Assembly (NCBI GenBank): GCA_902582875.1
Contig: CACHTV010000001.1
Coordinates: 111,586 to 175,585, forward strand
Direction of reading: 5' to 3'
DNA length: 64,000 nucleotides
Origin: an uncultured Pelagibacteraceae bacterium
GTDB taxonomy: Bacteria; Pseudomonadota; Alphaproteobacteria; Pelagibacterales; Pelagibacteraceae
In this document: piece after piece, positions 10,157 through 18,797 of the stretch
Numbering within the stretch: position 1 is the stretch's first letter
Layout of the letters: each line of letters starts with the position of its first letter
Notes under the pieces: generated by a model
The model's input: the letters and a program-made list of their open reading frames with translations, nothing else
Database searches by the model: none
Told to the model about the DNA's origin: nothing
Position numbers and translations under genes: made by a program

Positions 10157-10815
10157 AAATTCTTTTTAATTTCAGATTTTAAAAATTCTTTATGTTTTTT
10201 TATTTCTATTTCAGTTATTTTTAAAACAGTTTTATTGTATCTTTTTTCTTGATTGTTAGAATTCATTGAGTCTTGAACTTCTGATGAAAGATTAAATCTA
10301 GGCTCTTTTGCATCTAAAAGATTAATGTAAACCTCTCTTAATAGTTCACAATCTAACAAAGCATTGTGCTTAATCCTTCTAGATATATCAATATTAAATC
10401 TTTTACATAATGCATCCAAAGAATTAGATGCTCCTGGGAATTTATTTCTAGCTACCTCAAGAGAATCAATTATATTCGCTGTATCAATCAATTCTTTTTT
10501 TATTAAACCTAACTCACCATTTAAAAATCCTAAGTCAAAGTTAGCATTATGAATTATTAATTTTTTTCCTTTTATAAAATCTATAAACTCGTCGGCAACT
10601 TTTTCAAAAGTATCTTTGTTGCTTAAAAATTCTTCTGAAAATCCATGAATTTTAAATGCCTCTTCAGGTATATCTCTTTTTGGATTAATTAATTTATGGA
10701 AAATTTTATTAGTTGGAATTAAATCTTTAGTTTCTATACATGCTATTTCAACTAGCTTGTGTCCATCTTTAAATGAAAGCCCAGTAGTTTCAGTATCTAA
10801 AAAAATTTCACTCAT
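10150..10815 (-). CDS. dnaQ: DNA polymerase III epsilon subunit (3'-5' exonuclease)
   Basis: Proofreading exonuclease of the replicative polymerase. All DEDDh motifs are visible: Exo I DTETTG (Asp7, Glu9), Exo II NANFDLGF (Asp94) and Exo III HNALLDCELL (His150, Asp155). The C-terminal ~45 residues form a charged tail that would bind the alpha subunit. The length of 221 residues is typical of alphaproteobacterial DnaQ. It overlaps coaE by eight bases within the minus-strand run ppsR-maf-aroE-coaE-dnaQ. Confidence 0.95.
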   Translation of the reverse strand: MSEIFLDTETTGLSFKDGHKLVEIACIETKDLIPTNKIFHKLINPKRDIPEEAFKIHGFSEEFLSNKDTFEKVADEFIDFIKGKKLIIHNANFDLGFLNGELGLIKKELIDTANIIDSLEVARNKFPGASNSLDALCKRFNIDISRRIKHNALLDCELLREVYINLLDAKEPRFNLSSEVQDSMNSNNQEKRYNKTVLKITEIEIKKHKEFLKSEIKKNFY

Positions 10816-11374
10816 ACAATTTAATTATATTTAAAAGTTTTCTTTTTAAAATAGATAAAGATTTATTATTAACAACTATATGATCACAAAATTTCATTTT
10901 TTTGCTATCTTTTAACTGATGTTTATTTAATAGTGAAAATAATTCCATACTACCTTTATTTGATATATATCTTCTTAATCTAAGTCTATTTTTTGATCTG
11001 ATAAAAATTATAACATCAAAATATTTTTGAAGTTTGCTTTCTACTAATAAAGGAATTTCAAAAAATAAAAAATTTTTATCTTTATTTTTTTTTAAAAACA
11101 CAAACATCTCTTTTCTTACTAAAGGATGTATTATTTTCTCTAATTTTTTTAAATTTCCTTTTTTTTGTAAAATTTTTTTTTTTATTTCTTTTTTGATGTT
11201 TTGATTTAACTTAAAACCTAGCTTACTTGAAACAAGTCTTTTAAAACTATTTTTAGAGTATAATTTTTTGACAATTTTATCTGCGCTAAAAAGTGGGCCC
11301 CTTCTATTAGAAATAATTTTGCTAGCAGTTGTTTTTCCTGACGCTATAGAACCTGTTAAACCTATCTTAATCAT
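10808..11374 (-). CDS. coaE: Dephospho-CoA kinase
   Basis: Last step of coenzyme A synthesis: phosphorylates the 3' hydroxyl of dephospho-CoA. The P-loop GSIASGKT spans residues 8-15, followed by 'FSADKIVKKLY' (substrate site) and the lid arginines in 'RLRLRRY'. The protein is extremely Lys-rich, as expected at this base composition, and at 188 residues is slightly short. It overlaps aroE by four bases and dnaQ by eight. Confidence 0.93.
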   Translation of the reverse strand: MIKIGLTGSIASGKTTASKIISNRRGPLFSADKIVKKLYSKNSFKRLVSSKLGFKLNQNIKKEIKKKILQKKGNLKKLEKIIHPLVRKEMFVFLKKNKDKNFLFFEIPLLVESKLQKYFDVIIFIRSKNRLRLRRYISNKGSMELFSLLNKHQLKDSKKMKFCDHIVVNNKSLSILKRKLLNIIKLYE

Positions 11375-12195
11375 TTTAGCTTTGAAATTAATAAATCAAT
11401 TAACTGGTCATCTATTTCTGGATTAATTTTATTCCATAAATAAAAAGATTTTTGACCTTGGTAAATAAACATTTCCAAACCATTGAATGTCTTTATTTTA
11501 TTTTCTTTTAGAAATTTTATAGTCTTTGTCTCTAAAGGGTTATAAATTGTATCTATATAGATCAGATTATCCTTAATATTATTAAAATTAAACTCAAAAT
11601 CGTTTCCATTCTTTAAACCAAGACTGGTTGCATTGATAATAATGTCAAATTTACTAACTTCTTCTTTTAAAGATGTCCAATTTAAAACATTTAAAAAATT
11701 AAATCTTTTTTTAAGAAAAATAGATTTTTCATGAGTACGATTAATTACTGCTATGTCCTTAATCTTAGATTTTTGTAAAGAATAAATTACTGATGGAGAA
11801 ACACCCCCGGCTCCAATGACTAAAGCTTTTTTGTTTTCTGTATTAGAAATTTCTTTTAGATAAGCTGCTTGCAACCCAAATACATCAGTATTATCTCCAA
11901 CAACAGTGTTGGCTTCATCTAGGAAAATTGTGTTAACTGAATTTGTAGATTTAGCGTCATTTATCAACTGGTCTACAAATGGAATTACTTTTTGTTTGTA
12001 AGGTAAAGTTATATTTATGCCGTTTAGTTCTTTATCTCGTATTTTCTTAATAACGATTTCGATATCTTTCTCTTTAATATCTAATAATGAATATTCAGCT
12101 TTAATATCATATTTTTTAAACCAATAATTGTGTAAAACTGGAGATAAAGAGTGAGCAACTGGACTTCCAATAATTGCAAATAATTTTTTATTCAT
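11371..12195 (-). CDS. aroE: Shikimate dehydrogenase AroE
   Basis: Reduces 3-dehydroshikimate to shikimate with NADPH in aromatic amino acid synthesis. The shikimate-binding SLSP motif is near residue 16, catalytic Lys67 is in LPYKQKV, and an NADP-binding GAGGVSPS loop sits near residue 130. 'NATSLGLKNG' and the C-terminal 'GLEMFIYQG' are family signatures. The length of 274 residues is normal. It overlaps maf and coaE by four bases each, consistent with a tightly coupled operon. Confidence 0.95.
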   Translation of the reverse strand: MNKKLFAIIGSPVAHSLSPVLHNYWFKKYDIKAEYSLLDIKEKDIEIVIKKIRDKELNGINITLPYKQKVIPFVDQLINDAKSTNSVNTIFLDEANTVVGDNTDVFGLQAAYLKEISNTENKKALVIGAGGVSPSVIYSLQKSKIKDIAVINRTHEKSIFLKKRFNFLNVLNWTSLKEEVSKFDIIINATSLGLKNGNDFEFNFNNIKDNLIYIDTIYNPLETKTIKFLKENKIKTFNGLEMFIYQGQKSFYLWNKINPEIDDQLIDLLISKLK

Positions 12196-12776
12196 TTTTT
12201 ATATTGCTTAATATAGTTCATTATTTGTTTTACTGGCAAACCCATTATTGAGTCCTTATCGCCTTTTATATATTCAAAAAGACTAAGGCCTTCTGCCTCT
12301 ACTTGATAAACTCCATACATTAAAAGAGTTTCGGTCTTAATTTTATCTAAATACTTAATTAATTCCTCTTCTTTAAAATTTTTCATTTTTAACTCTGATT
12401 GGTCTGAATGATTCCAAATCATGGCGCCATTTTTTGAAATACAAACTGAACTAATGAGATAATGTTTAGAATTATTTAGTTCTTTTAAAATCTCTAAGGC
12501 TTCCTCTCTAGATTTTGGTTTATTAATTAATTTGTTGTTGAGTGAAATAACGCTGTCAGCCCCTAATACTAAACGATCAGGATATTTGCTGCTGACTTTT
12601 GTTGATTTAATTTCAGCAAGGTTCTTTGATATAACTAATGGAGTAGCATTTTCATATAAAAGAGATTCTTTAACCTGATCTTCATCTACATTTGAAACAA
12701 CAACATCTGATCTAATGTTATATTTATCTAAGATTTTCTTTCTTACACCACTTGCAGATGCTAAAATTATTTTCAT
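12192..12776 (-). CDS. maf: Maf family nucleoside triphosphate pyrophosphatase
   Basis: House-cleaning pyrophosphatase that hydrolyses non-canonical or modified NTPs. The LASASGVRKKIL start (normally LAS.SP.R), the VDE motif near residue 31 and the 'LGADSVISL' motif near 70 are present. The length of 194 residues is standard. Which Maf subfamily (YhdE or YceF substrate range) cannot be told here. It sits between the PPDK regulator gene and aroE, as in many alphaproteobacteria. Confidence 0.92.
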   Translation of the reverse strand: MKIILASASGVRKKILDKYNIRSDVVVSNVDEDQVKESLLYENATPLVISKNLAEIKSTKVSSKYPDRLVLGADSVISLNNKLINKPKSREEALEILKELNNSKHYLISSVCISKNGAMIWNHSDQSELKMKNFKEEELIKYLDKIKTETLLMYGVYQVEAEGLSLFEYIKGDKDSIMGLPVKQIMNYIKQYKK

Positions 12777-13594
12777 TTATTTCTTTTTATCTCAAATATC
12801 TTTAGTATCGAAGCAGCTATTTCTTCAACAGATCTTCTAGTTACATCAATCGTGGGCCATTTATATTTATTAAAAAGTTTTTTAGACTTATTTACCTCAT
12901 CTTTTATATGGTTAAGATCAGTATATTCCTTGATGTTATTATCTTTCATTATAGCAACTCTATTTCTCCTAATTTCTGAAAGTCTTTCTGGATCTGCCAC
13001 AAGACCGACAACACAAGTTTTATTATTATGAGATTTTAAATCATCTGGTATTTTCTGATCTAAAACTAGAGGAATATTAATAGTTTTGTATCCTCTGTTT
13101 GCCAAATAAATTGAAGTAGGGGTTTTATTGGTTCTGCTTACTCCTAAAAGAACTATATCTGCCTTCGCAATGTCATCCAATTTTTTCCCGTCGTCATGGT
13201 ACATGGTAAATTGAATAGCTTCTATTCTTTTAAAGTACTCTTCGTCCAACACATGTTGTGCACTAGGTTTGTGAATAGCTTTTTGGTTTAATAGTTTTGA
13301 AAAGTTTAAAATCAGATTGCCCAGTATTCCAAAGCAAGAAATATTATTTTTTTCGCTAACAACAGAAATGTACTTGGCCAGTTTGGTTTCAACAATAGTA
13401 TATAAAATTATTGAATTTTGTTGTTCTGAACATTCCTTTATTATTTTATCAATTTGTTGTTCGGTTCTTACAAAGGCGAATTCTTTTTTTTCATAGTCAA
13501 AGTTAGCGAATTGAGATTTTAAAGATAAAAAAATCCTATCCAACGTTTCCCCGGTTGAATCAGACACAAGATATACATTGTATTTTTCGTTCAT
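12773..13594 (-). CDS. ppsR: Pyruvate, phosphate dikinase / PEP synthetase regulatory protein (DUF299)
   Basis: Bifunctional ADP-dependent kinase and phosphate-dependent pyrophosphorylase that switches PPDK or PEP synthetase off and on. The 'VSDSTGETLDRI' start and the P-loop GVSRTNKT at residues 151-158 are diagnostic. The length of 273 residues is normal. It is the first gene of the minus-strand run maf-aroE-coaE-dnaQ and faces hemE across the putative origin gap. Whether its target here is PPDK or PEP synthetase cannot be seen from this window. Confidence 0.93.
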   Translation of the reverse strand: MNEKYNVYLVSDSTGETLDRIFLSLKSQFANFDYEKKEFAFVRTEQQIDKIIKECSEQQNSIILYTIVETKLAKYISVVSEKNNISCFGILGNLILNFSKLLNQKAIHKPSAQHVLDEEYFKRIEAIQFTMYHDDGKKLDDIAKADIVLLGVSRTNKTPTSIYLANRGYKTINIPLVLDQKIPDDLKSHNNKTCVVGLVADPERLSEIRRNRVAIMKDNNIKEYTDLNHIKDEVNKSKKLFNKYKWPTIDVTRRSVEEIAASILKIFEIKRNK

Positions 13595-13866
13595 ATCTCT
13601 GTTAATAATTATGTAATAAACTAATTTTTTTCATTATTTTTTTGATTAGCAAAAAACAGTTAACAACAACTAACATTATTCTAACATTTTTTTAAATGTT
13701 GATACTATAATTTCACAATTGTTTATAATTTAAATAAAATCGTTAAATTTCAAGTATTAATTCCTTATTTTATTCAAATCAGATTGTATAAAACATGTAT
13801 AAACAGTTATATTAATAATTCACAAGACCTACTACACAATTTATATTTAAAACCTAAATTATATAT
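13595..13866. other. Candidate replication origin region (oriC)
   Basis: A 272-base, extremely AT-rich gap between divergently transcribed ppsR and hemE. In several alphaproteobacteria (Caulobacter and Rickettsia are the ones I know) the origin lies exactly here. Seen: a DnaA-box-like 9-mer TGTTTATAA at 13720-13728 and another TAATTCACA at 13816-13824, each one mismatch from the TTATNCACA consensus in one orientation. There is also a direct repeat of TGTATAAA(A)CA at 13785-13805 and long A/T tracts suited to unwinding. No perfect DnaA box is present, so the call rests mainly on gene context. The gap must also hold the promoters of both flanking operons. Confidence 0.5.
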
Positions 13867-14874
13867 ATGACTTCTCTTAAAAAAATATTATCCGATAAAA
13901 ATTTATCTTGGAAATCAGTTTGGTTTATGAGACAAGCAGGTAGATACTTACCTGAATTTAGAAAAATTAGATCACAAAATCAAAATTTTATTGAACTTTG
14001 TTTAAATAGTAAATTAAGCGCAGAAATAACTCTTCAACCTATAAAAAGATTTGATATAGATTCAGCAATAATCTTTTCAGACATATTAATGACACCATAT
14101 GCTTTGGGTCAAGATGTAAAATTTATTAAAGATCAAGGACCAGAACTTAGTGAATTTAATTTAGAAAGATTTTTGGATAGTAATGAAAGAGAATTTTCAG
14201 AAAAATTATTTCCAGTTTATAAAGCAATAGAACTAACAAGAAAAAATTTAAATAAAGATAAATCTTTAATAGCTTTTATAGGCGCTCCTTGGACATTGCT
14301 AGTTTATATTTTAAATATTAAAAAAAATAAAACTGAAATGGATTTAAATAAATTAAATAACAAAAATATTAATATAAATCAGATTTTAGATAAATTAATT
14401 AAATTTTCATGTATACATATTAAAAATCAAATAAATGCAGGTGCAGACATCGTTCAAATATTTGATTCTTGGGCTGGATTAATTCCACTTAATAATATTA
14501 AAGATTATTGTTTTATACCAAATACAAAAATAGTTGAGTTTTGTAAAAAAGAGAAAATTCCTAATATTTGTTTTCCAAAGGGGATAAAAGAAAAATATGA
14601 AGATTTTACTCGAATAGTGAAACCAGACGGAATAAATTTGGATTATGAAATAGATCCTTTGTGGGCAAAAAATAGATTAAGAGATGTGGTGATACAGGGT
14701 GGATTAGATCCTAAAATTTTATTAAAATCAGAGGGTGAAATGTTAGAAGGGGCGACGAAATACATTCAAACATTTAAAGATATTCCTTATGTTTTTAATT
14801 TGGGTCACGGTTTACTTCCAGAAACAGATCCTGATAGAGTAAAGAAACTGATAGAATTTTATAGGAATTTTTAA
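13867..14874 (+). CDS. hemE: Uroporphyrinogen decarboxylase HemE
   Basis: Decarboxylates the four acetate side chains of uroporphyrinogen III to give coproporphyrinogen III in haem synthesis. The WFMRQAGRYLPE motif (Arg22, Arg26 binding substrate carboxylates), FSDILMTP with its key Asp, and 'NLGHGLLPETDPD' near the C-terminus are all present. The length of 335 residues is normal. It is the first gene of hemE-hemH-hemJ-rho, and its stop overlaps the hemH start (TAATG). Confidence 0.96.
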   Translation: MTSLKKILSDKNLSWKSVWFMRQAGRYLPEFRKIRSQNQNFIELCLNSKLSAEITLQPIKRFDIDSAIIFSDILMTPYALGQDVKFIKDQGPELSEFNLERFLDSNEREFSEKLFPVYKAIELTRKNLNKDKSLIAFIGAPWTLLVYILNIKKNKTEMDLNKLNNKNININQILDKLIKFSCIHIKNQINAGADIVQIFDSWAGLIPLNNIKDYCFIPNTKIVEFCKKEKIPNICFPKGIKEKYEDFTRIVKPDGINLDYEIDPLWAKNRLRDVVIQGGLDPKILLKSEGEMLEGATKYIQTFKDIPYVFNLGHGLLPETDPDRVKKLIEFYRNF

Positions 14875-15866
14875 TGAACAAAGATCATCCCGAAGTGAAA
14901 TTTGGCAAAACTGGTGTCTTATTAATTAATTTGGGCACACCAGATTCTACTAGCTGGTGGGACATTAGAAAATATTTAAAAGAATTTCTTTCAGACAAGA
15001 GAGTAATAGAAGTAAATCCTTTTGTTTGGCAAATAATTTTAAATCTATTTATTTTAACTTTTAGGCCTTCCAAAACAGCGCATGCTTATAAAAAAATCTG
15101 GAGGAAAGAAAGCAACGAGTCTCCTTTATTGTTTTTTACAAGAAATCAAGCGAATAAACTTAAACAAAAGATTGGTAATGAAAAAATAATTATAGATTTT
15201 GCTATGAGGTATGGAAACCCAAGCATAAGATCCCGATTAACAAAACTTCAAAAAGAAGGATGTGAAAATATAATTATTTTGCCTTTGTACCCCCAATACG
15301 CTGCAGCGACAACCGCAACGGTTTGTGATGAAGTCTACAGATCTTTAATGAAAATGAGATGGCAACCAAGCCTCCAAATTATTCCTCACTATGAAAGCGA
15401 TCCTTTTTATATTAGCGCTTTAATAAATAGCATTGAAAAAAAAATTAAGGAGATAAATTGGAAACCTGATTTAATAATTGCTTCATATCATGGAATTCCT
15501 AAGTCTTATTTTGATAAAGGAGATCCTTATCATTGCTATTGTCACAAAACGACTAGACTAATTAAAGAAAAGTTTAATAAAGTAGAAATCCAAACAACAT
15601 TTCAATCAAGATTTGGCCCACAAGAGTGGTTAACTCCATATACTGATAAAACATTAGAGAGTTTACCATATAAAGGTATAAAAAATTTATTAGTTATATG
15701 TCCAGGCTTTGCTTCAGACTGTGTCGAAACCTTAGAGGAAATAAATATTCAAGGCAAAGAAAGTTTTATAAAAAATGGTGGAGTGAATTTTGATTTAATT
15801 CCTTGTTTAAATGATAATCTAGACCACATTAGATTGTTTGAAAAATTAGTTAAAAAATATCTGTAG
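14874..15866 (+). CDS. hemH: Ferrochelatase HemH
   Basis: Inserts ferrous iron into protoporphyrin IX, the last step of haem synthesis. 'GVLLINLGTPDS' at the start, 'DFAMRYGNPSI', the metal-binding histidine in ASYHGIPK near residue 205 and 'CPGFASDCVETLEEI' near the end are clear signatures. 'GDPYHCYCHKTT' follows the active-site histidine. The length of 330 residues is typical. It sits between hemE and hemJ with one-base overlap upstream and a one-base gap downstream, so the three haem genes form one unit. Confidence 0.96.
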   Translation: MNKDHPEVKFGKTGVLLINLGTPDSTSWWDIRKYLKEFLSDKRVIEVNPFVWQIILNLFILTFRPSKTAHAYKKIWRKESNESPLLFFTRNQANKLKQKIGNEKIIIDFAMRYGNPSIRSRLTKLQKEGCENIIILPLYPQYAAATTATVCDEVYRSLMKMRWQPSLQIIPHYESDPFYISALINSIEKKIKEINWKPDLIIASYHGIPKSYFDKGDPYHCYCHKTTRLIKEKFNKVEIQTTFQSRFGPQEWLTPYTDKTLESLPYKGIKNLLVICPGFASDCVETLEEINIQGKESFIKNGGVNFDLIPCLNDNLDHIRLFEKLVKKYL

Positions 15867-15867
15867 A

Positions 15868-16299
15868 ATGAATTTATATTTATTATTTAAATCACTTCAT
15901 TTAATTGCTGTTATATCTTGGATGGCTGGTTTACTATATTTACCAAGAATATTTGTTTATCATTCTGAGACCAATGATAATTCACAAAAAACAGTTTTTA
16001 AAACTATGGAGAGAAAACTTTACAATTACATAATGATGCCTGCTATGCTATTTTCGTGGCTTTTTGGAATTTTATTGATACATAGCTTAGGTTTTTCAGT
16101 TTTTTCTGAATTGTGGATGCAGATAAAAATTATTGCAGTTATTATTTTGACATATTATCACTTCACTTTAGGCAAGTATCTTAGAGATTTAGCGGAAGAT
16201 AATAACCAGAAAACCTCGAAATTCTTTAGAATATACAACGAAATTCCCACCCTTATACTAATTGTAGTAATTTTTGTTGTTATATTTAAACCATTATAA
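15868..16299 (+). CDS. hemJ: Protoporphyrinogen oxidase HemJ
   Basis: Membrane protein that oxidises protoporphyrinogen IX in bacteria without HemG or HemY (family formerly UPF0093). Four hydrophobic helices are visible in 143 residues; 'LKSLHLIAVISWMAGLLYLPR'-type helix 1 carries the conserved histidine (His12) and the LPR motif, and a conserved 'YHFTLG' and 'NEIPT' occur in the last third. Its place directly after hemE and hemH completes the terminal haem pathway and is the common alphaproteobacterial arrangement before rho. Confidence 0.9.
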   Translation: MNLYLLFKSLHLIAVISWMAGLLYLPRIFVYHSETNDNSQKTVFKTMERKLYNYIMMPAMLFSWLFGILLIHSLGFSVFSELWMQIKIIAVIILTYYHFTLGKYLRDLAEDNNQKTSKFFRIYNEIPTLILIVVIFVVIFKPL

Positions 16300-16300
16300 T

Positions 16301-16336
16301 TAGGGGTTGAATTTTTTTAAAAAATCCCTATATTTT
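16301..16336 (+). terminator. Possible intrinsic terminator after hemJ
   Basis: An inverted repeat TAGGG(GTT)...(AAA)TCCCTA at 16301-16308 and 16323-16330 brackets a T-rich loop and is followed by a short T-run (16332-16336). It lies between hemJ and rho, so it could separate the haem genes from rho or act as a rho leader hairpin. The loop is long and A/T-only pairing is common at this composition, so the call is tentative. Confidence 0.35.
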
Positions 16337-16365
16337 TAATACATTCCTTAATCAACAACAATCAC

Positions 16366-17640
16366 ATGAATTTACAAGAATTAAAGCAAAAAAATCCTGC
16401 AGAGCTTATAAGTGAAGCTGAAAAACTTGGTATAGAAAATCCAAGCACACTTAGAAAACAAGAGATATTATTTGCAATATTAAAAAAACTTGCTGAGAAA
16501 AATGAACAAATAACAGCAACTGGTGTTTTGGAAGTTTTACAAGATGGATTTGGATTTTTAAGAGCAATCGAGTCAAATTATTTGCCAGGACCAGATGATA
16601 TATATGTTAGCCCAAGTCAAATAAGAAGATTTGGTCTGAGAACTGGTGATTCCGTCGAGGGCGAGATAAGAGGACCAAAAGATGCAGAAAGATACTTTGC
16701 TTTACTTAAGGTAAATAAAATTAATTTCGATGATTCTGAAAAAGGTAAAAACAAGATTGCTTTTGACAATTTAACTCCACTTTATCCAAATGAAAGAATA
16801 AAGTTAGAAGTAGAGTCAAGTAAAGTAGAAAAAAAACCAGACAACACAGCAAGATTAATTGATCTAGTAAGTCCTATTGGGAAAGGACAGAGATCATTAA
16901 TAGTTTCTCCTCCAAGAGCAGGAAAGACAATTATTCTTCAAAATATAGCTCAGTCTATAACTGCAAATCATCCAGAGTGTTACTTAATGGTTTTATTAAT
17001 TGATGAGAGACCAGAAGAAGTGACTGATATGCAGAGGTCAGTAAAGGGAGAAGTGGTAGCTTCAACTTTTGATGAGCCAGCTTCAAGACATGTCGCTGTT
17101 GCTGAAATGGTCATAGAAAAAGCAAAGAGATTAGTTGAGCATAAAAAAGATGTTGTAATATTATTAGATTCTATAACAAGACTAGGAAGGGCTTACAATG
17201 CTGTGATACCAAGTTCTGGAAAAGTTTTAACTGGCGGAGTTGATGCTAATGCGCTCCAAAGGCCAAAAAGATTTTTTGGTGCTGCTCGTAACGTTGAAGA
17301 AGGAGGGTCATTAACAATTATCTCTACTGCATTAATTGATACTGGAAGTAGAATGGATGAAGTAATTTTTGAAGAATTTAAAGGAACAGGTAACTCTGAA
17401 CTTATTTTAGATAGGAAAGTTGCTGATAAAAGAATTTACCCAGCATTAGATATAACGAGATCAGGTACACGAAGAGAAGAACTTCTTTTTGAAAAAGATG
17501 ATTTATCTAAAATGAATGTTCTAAGAAGAATTATAAGTCCGATGGGTACTATGGATGGAATTGAATTTTTAATTTCTAAATTAAAGAATACTAAAAATAA
17601 TTCTGATTTTTTTGACTCTATGAACAAGTCTGCTAATTAA
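16366..17640 (+). CDS. rho: Transcription termination factor Rho
   Basis: Hexameric RNA helicase that ends transcription at Rho-dependent sites. In order: N-terminal helical Rho_N region (residues 1-45), cold-shock-like RNA-binding domain with GFGFLRA near 63-69, P-loop SPPRAGKTI near 183, '[11 protein letters not shown]' near 267 and the Q/R-loop '[21 protein letters not shown]' region after it. The length of 424 residues is standard. In many alphaproteobacteria mnmE, mnmG, rsmG, parA and parB follow rho; here a convergent LON-domain gene follows instead. Confidence 0.97.
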   Translation: MNLQELKQKNPAELISEAEKLGIENPSTLRKQEILFAILKKLAEKNEQITATGVLEVLQDGFGFLRAIESNYLPGPDDIYVSPSQIRRFGLRTGDSVEGEIRGPKDAERYFALLKVNKINFDDSEKGKNKIAFDNLTPLYPNERIKLEVESSKVEKKPDNTARLIDLVSPIGKGQRSLIVSPPRAGKTIILQNIAQSITANHPECYLMVLLIDERPEEVTDMQRSVKGEVVASTFDEPASRHVAVAEMVIEKAKRLVEHKKDVVILLDSITRLGRAYNAVIPSSGKVLTGGVDANALQRPKRFFGAARNVEEGGSLTIISTALIDTGSRMDEVIFEEFKGTGNSELILDRKVADKRIYPALDITRSGTRREELLFEKDDLSKMNVLRRIISPMGTMDGIEFLISKLKNTKNNSDFFDSMNKSAN

Positions 17641-17649
17641 TAACTGAAT

Positions 17650-18267
17650 TCATTGAATAGTCTGATTTTTGAAATTTATTCCATGTAAATAAAAATTTAT
17701 TATTTCTTCTAAAGTTTTTACTTTTTCTTTTAACGATATAGATTCCAGAAGTTTTTGTTTTTCTTCATTTGTTATTGGTGCAATCATAGCTAAAGTATTT
17801 ATTTTTTGGTCTTTATCTAATCTATCAAACTCTTTCCAGTTTAATAAAAGCCCGCTTTTTTTAAAAAAAGTTTCAGATTTTTTAATAATATTCTCTGTAT
17901 TAATTTCTTCTAATTCAGGTTCTAGATCTAAACTAAATTTTTCATAACCAACTTTAAATTCTCGATATAGCTTTGAATTTTTTACTTCTTCTAACACTTG
18001 AAATCTTGTAATCCCTGTTAAATTAATTAAAATTCTTCCATCCTTACTTTTTTGGAAATCACTAATTTTTCCCAAACAGCCTATTTTGTATAGCTCTTCA
18101 TCTTTTCTTTTTGATTGAATCATTCCCATCAATTTATCTCTACGTATCGAGTCGTTGACTAAATCTAAATATCTTTTTTCAAAAATATTTAATGGTAAGT
18201 TTGTTTTAGGAAAATAAATAACTCCACTTAATGGAAAAATTGGAATTTGATTTGGAAAAGATTTCAT
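17650..18267 (-). CDS. LON N-terminal (substrate-binding) domain protein
   Basis: Stand-alone homologue of the N-terminal substrate-binding domain of Lon protease; it has neither the AAA+ nor the protease domain, so it is not itself a protease. 'IFPLSGVIYFPKTNLPLNIFEKRYL' covers the conserved first strands (residues ~9-33) and 'IGCLGKISDFQKSKDGRILINLTG' the second sheet. The length of 205 residues is typical of this single-domain family, whose role is unknown. It converges on rho with a nine-base gap and is divergent from the tRNA-Gly gene. Confidence 0.85.
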   Translation of the reverse strand: MKSFPNQIPIFPLSGVIYFPKTNLPLNIFEKRYLDLVNDSIRRDKLMGMIQSKRKDEELYKIGCLGKISDFQKSKDGRILINLTGITRFQVLEEVKNSKLYREFKVGYEKFSLDLEPELEEINTENIIKKSETFFKKSGLLLNWKEFDRLDKDQKINTLAMIAPITNEEKQKLLESISLKEKVKTLEEIINFYLHGINFKNQTIQ

Positions 18268-18322
18268 AATGATTTAATTATAGTAGAAATCTTAGGTAAT
18301 CGGTAGTGACATTTTATTTAGG

Positions 18323-18352
18323 TTGACCAAATTCAAAATAGTATAATATACT
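18323..18352 (+). promoter_or_regulatory. Possible sigma-70 promoter for tRNA-Gly
   Basis: TTGACC at 18323-18328 and TATACT at 18347-18352 are separated by 18 bases and would start transcription a few bases before the tRNA at 18364. A better -10 match, TATAAT at 18342-18347, is only 13 bases from the -35 element. In DNA this AT-rich a -10-like hexamer is weak evidence; the -35 match and position lend some support. Confidence 0.4.
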
Positions 18353-18363
18353 TAATTAATTTT

Positions 18364-18438
18364 GCGGGCATAGCTCAGTGGTAGAGCGTCTCGTTGCCAA
18401 CGAGAAGGTCGAGGGTTCAAGTCCCTTTGCCCGCTCCA
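18364..18438 (+). tRNA. tRNA-Gly (anticodon GCC), CCA encoded
   Basis: A full cloverleaf can be drawn. The 7-bp acceptor stem GCGGGCA/TGCCCGC pairs perfectly (18364-18370 with 18428-18434). The D arm contains AGCTCAGTGGTAGAGC, and the 5-bp anticodon stem TCTCG/CGAGA closes loop TTGCCAA with anticodon GCC. The T arm is GAGGGTTCAAGTCCCTT-like. Discriminator T is followed by an encoded CCA. It decodes GGC/GGU glycine codons. Confidence 0.98.
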
Positions 18439-18458
18439 ATAAAATTAAGTGATGAAAC

Positions 18459-18797
18459 ATGTCTGATTTAGCTAATAAAAAATGTATTCCTTGTGAGGGC
18501 GGTATACCTCCATTTGATGTTTCAGAAATTCATAAATATCTTAAAAAAGTAGATGGATGGGACGTTAAAAAAAATAAAGATGAAAGTTTTTTTATTGAAA
18601 AAGAATTTAAATTTAAAAATTTCTTAGAAAGTCAAACTTTTGTAAATAGCGTTGGAGAAATTGCTGAACGAGAAGGACATCATCCAGATATTTCTTTTGG
18701 ATGGGGATATGCAAGAATAAAAATATTTACTCATTCAATAAAAGGGTTAGCGGAGAGTGATTTCGTTTTGGCGGCCAAAATAGATAAAATTAATTAA
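18459..18797 (+). CDS. 4a-hydroxytetrahydrobiopterin dehydratase (PCD/DCoH family)
   Basis: Dehydrates the carbinolamine formed by pterin-dependent hydroxylases; in bacteria lacking those enzymes the family has been linked to molybdopterin or folate side roles. The active-site motif EGHHPDIS lies near residues 73-80 and 'GWGYARIKIFTHSIKGL' carries the remaining family pattern, including the second conserved His. The N-terminal 'CIPCEGGIPP' stretch is typical. 112 residues. It follows tRNA-Gly by 20 bases and converges on purH with a four-base overlap. Confidence 0.92.
   Translation: MSDLANKKCIPCEGGIPPFDVSEIHKYLKKVDGWDVKKNKDESFFIEKEFKFKNFLESQTFVNSVGEIAEREGHHPDISFGWGYARIKIFTHSIKGLAESDFVLAAKIDKIN

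Noticed and set aside
13659..13673. CtrA-like site (TTAA-N7-TAAC) in the origin gap
   Set aside because: The second half-site departs from TTAA, and I cannot show that this organism has CtrA. Similar matches arise by chance in AT-rich DNA.
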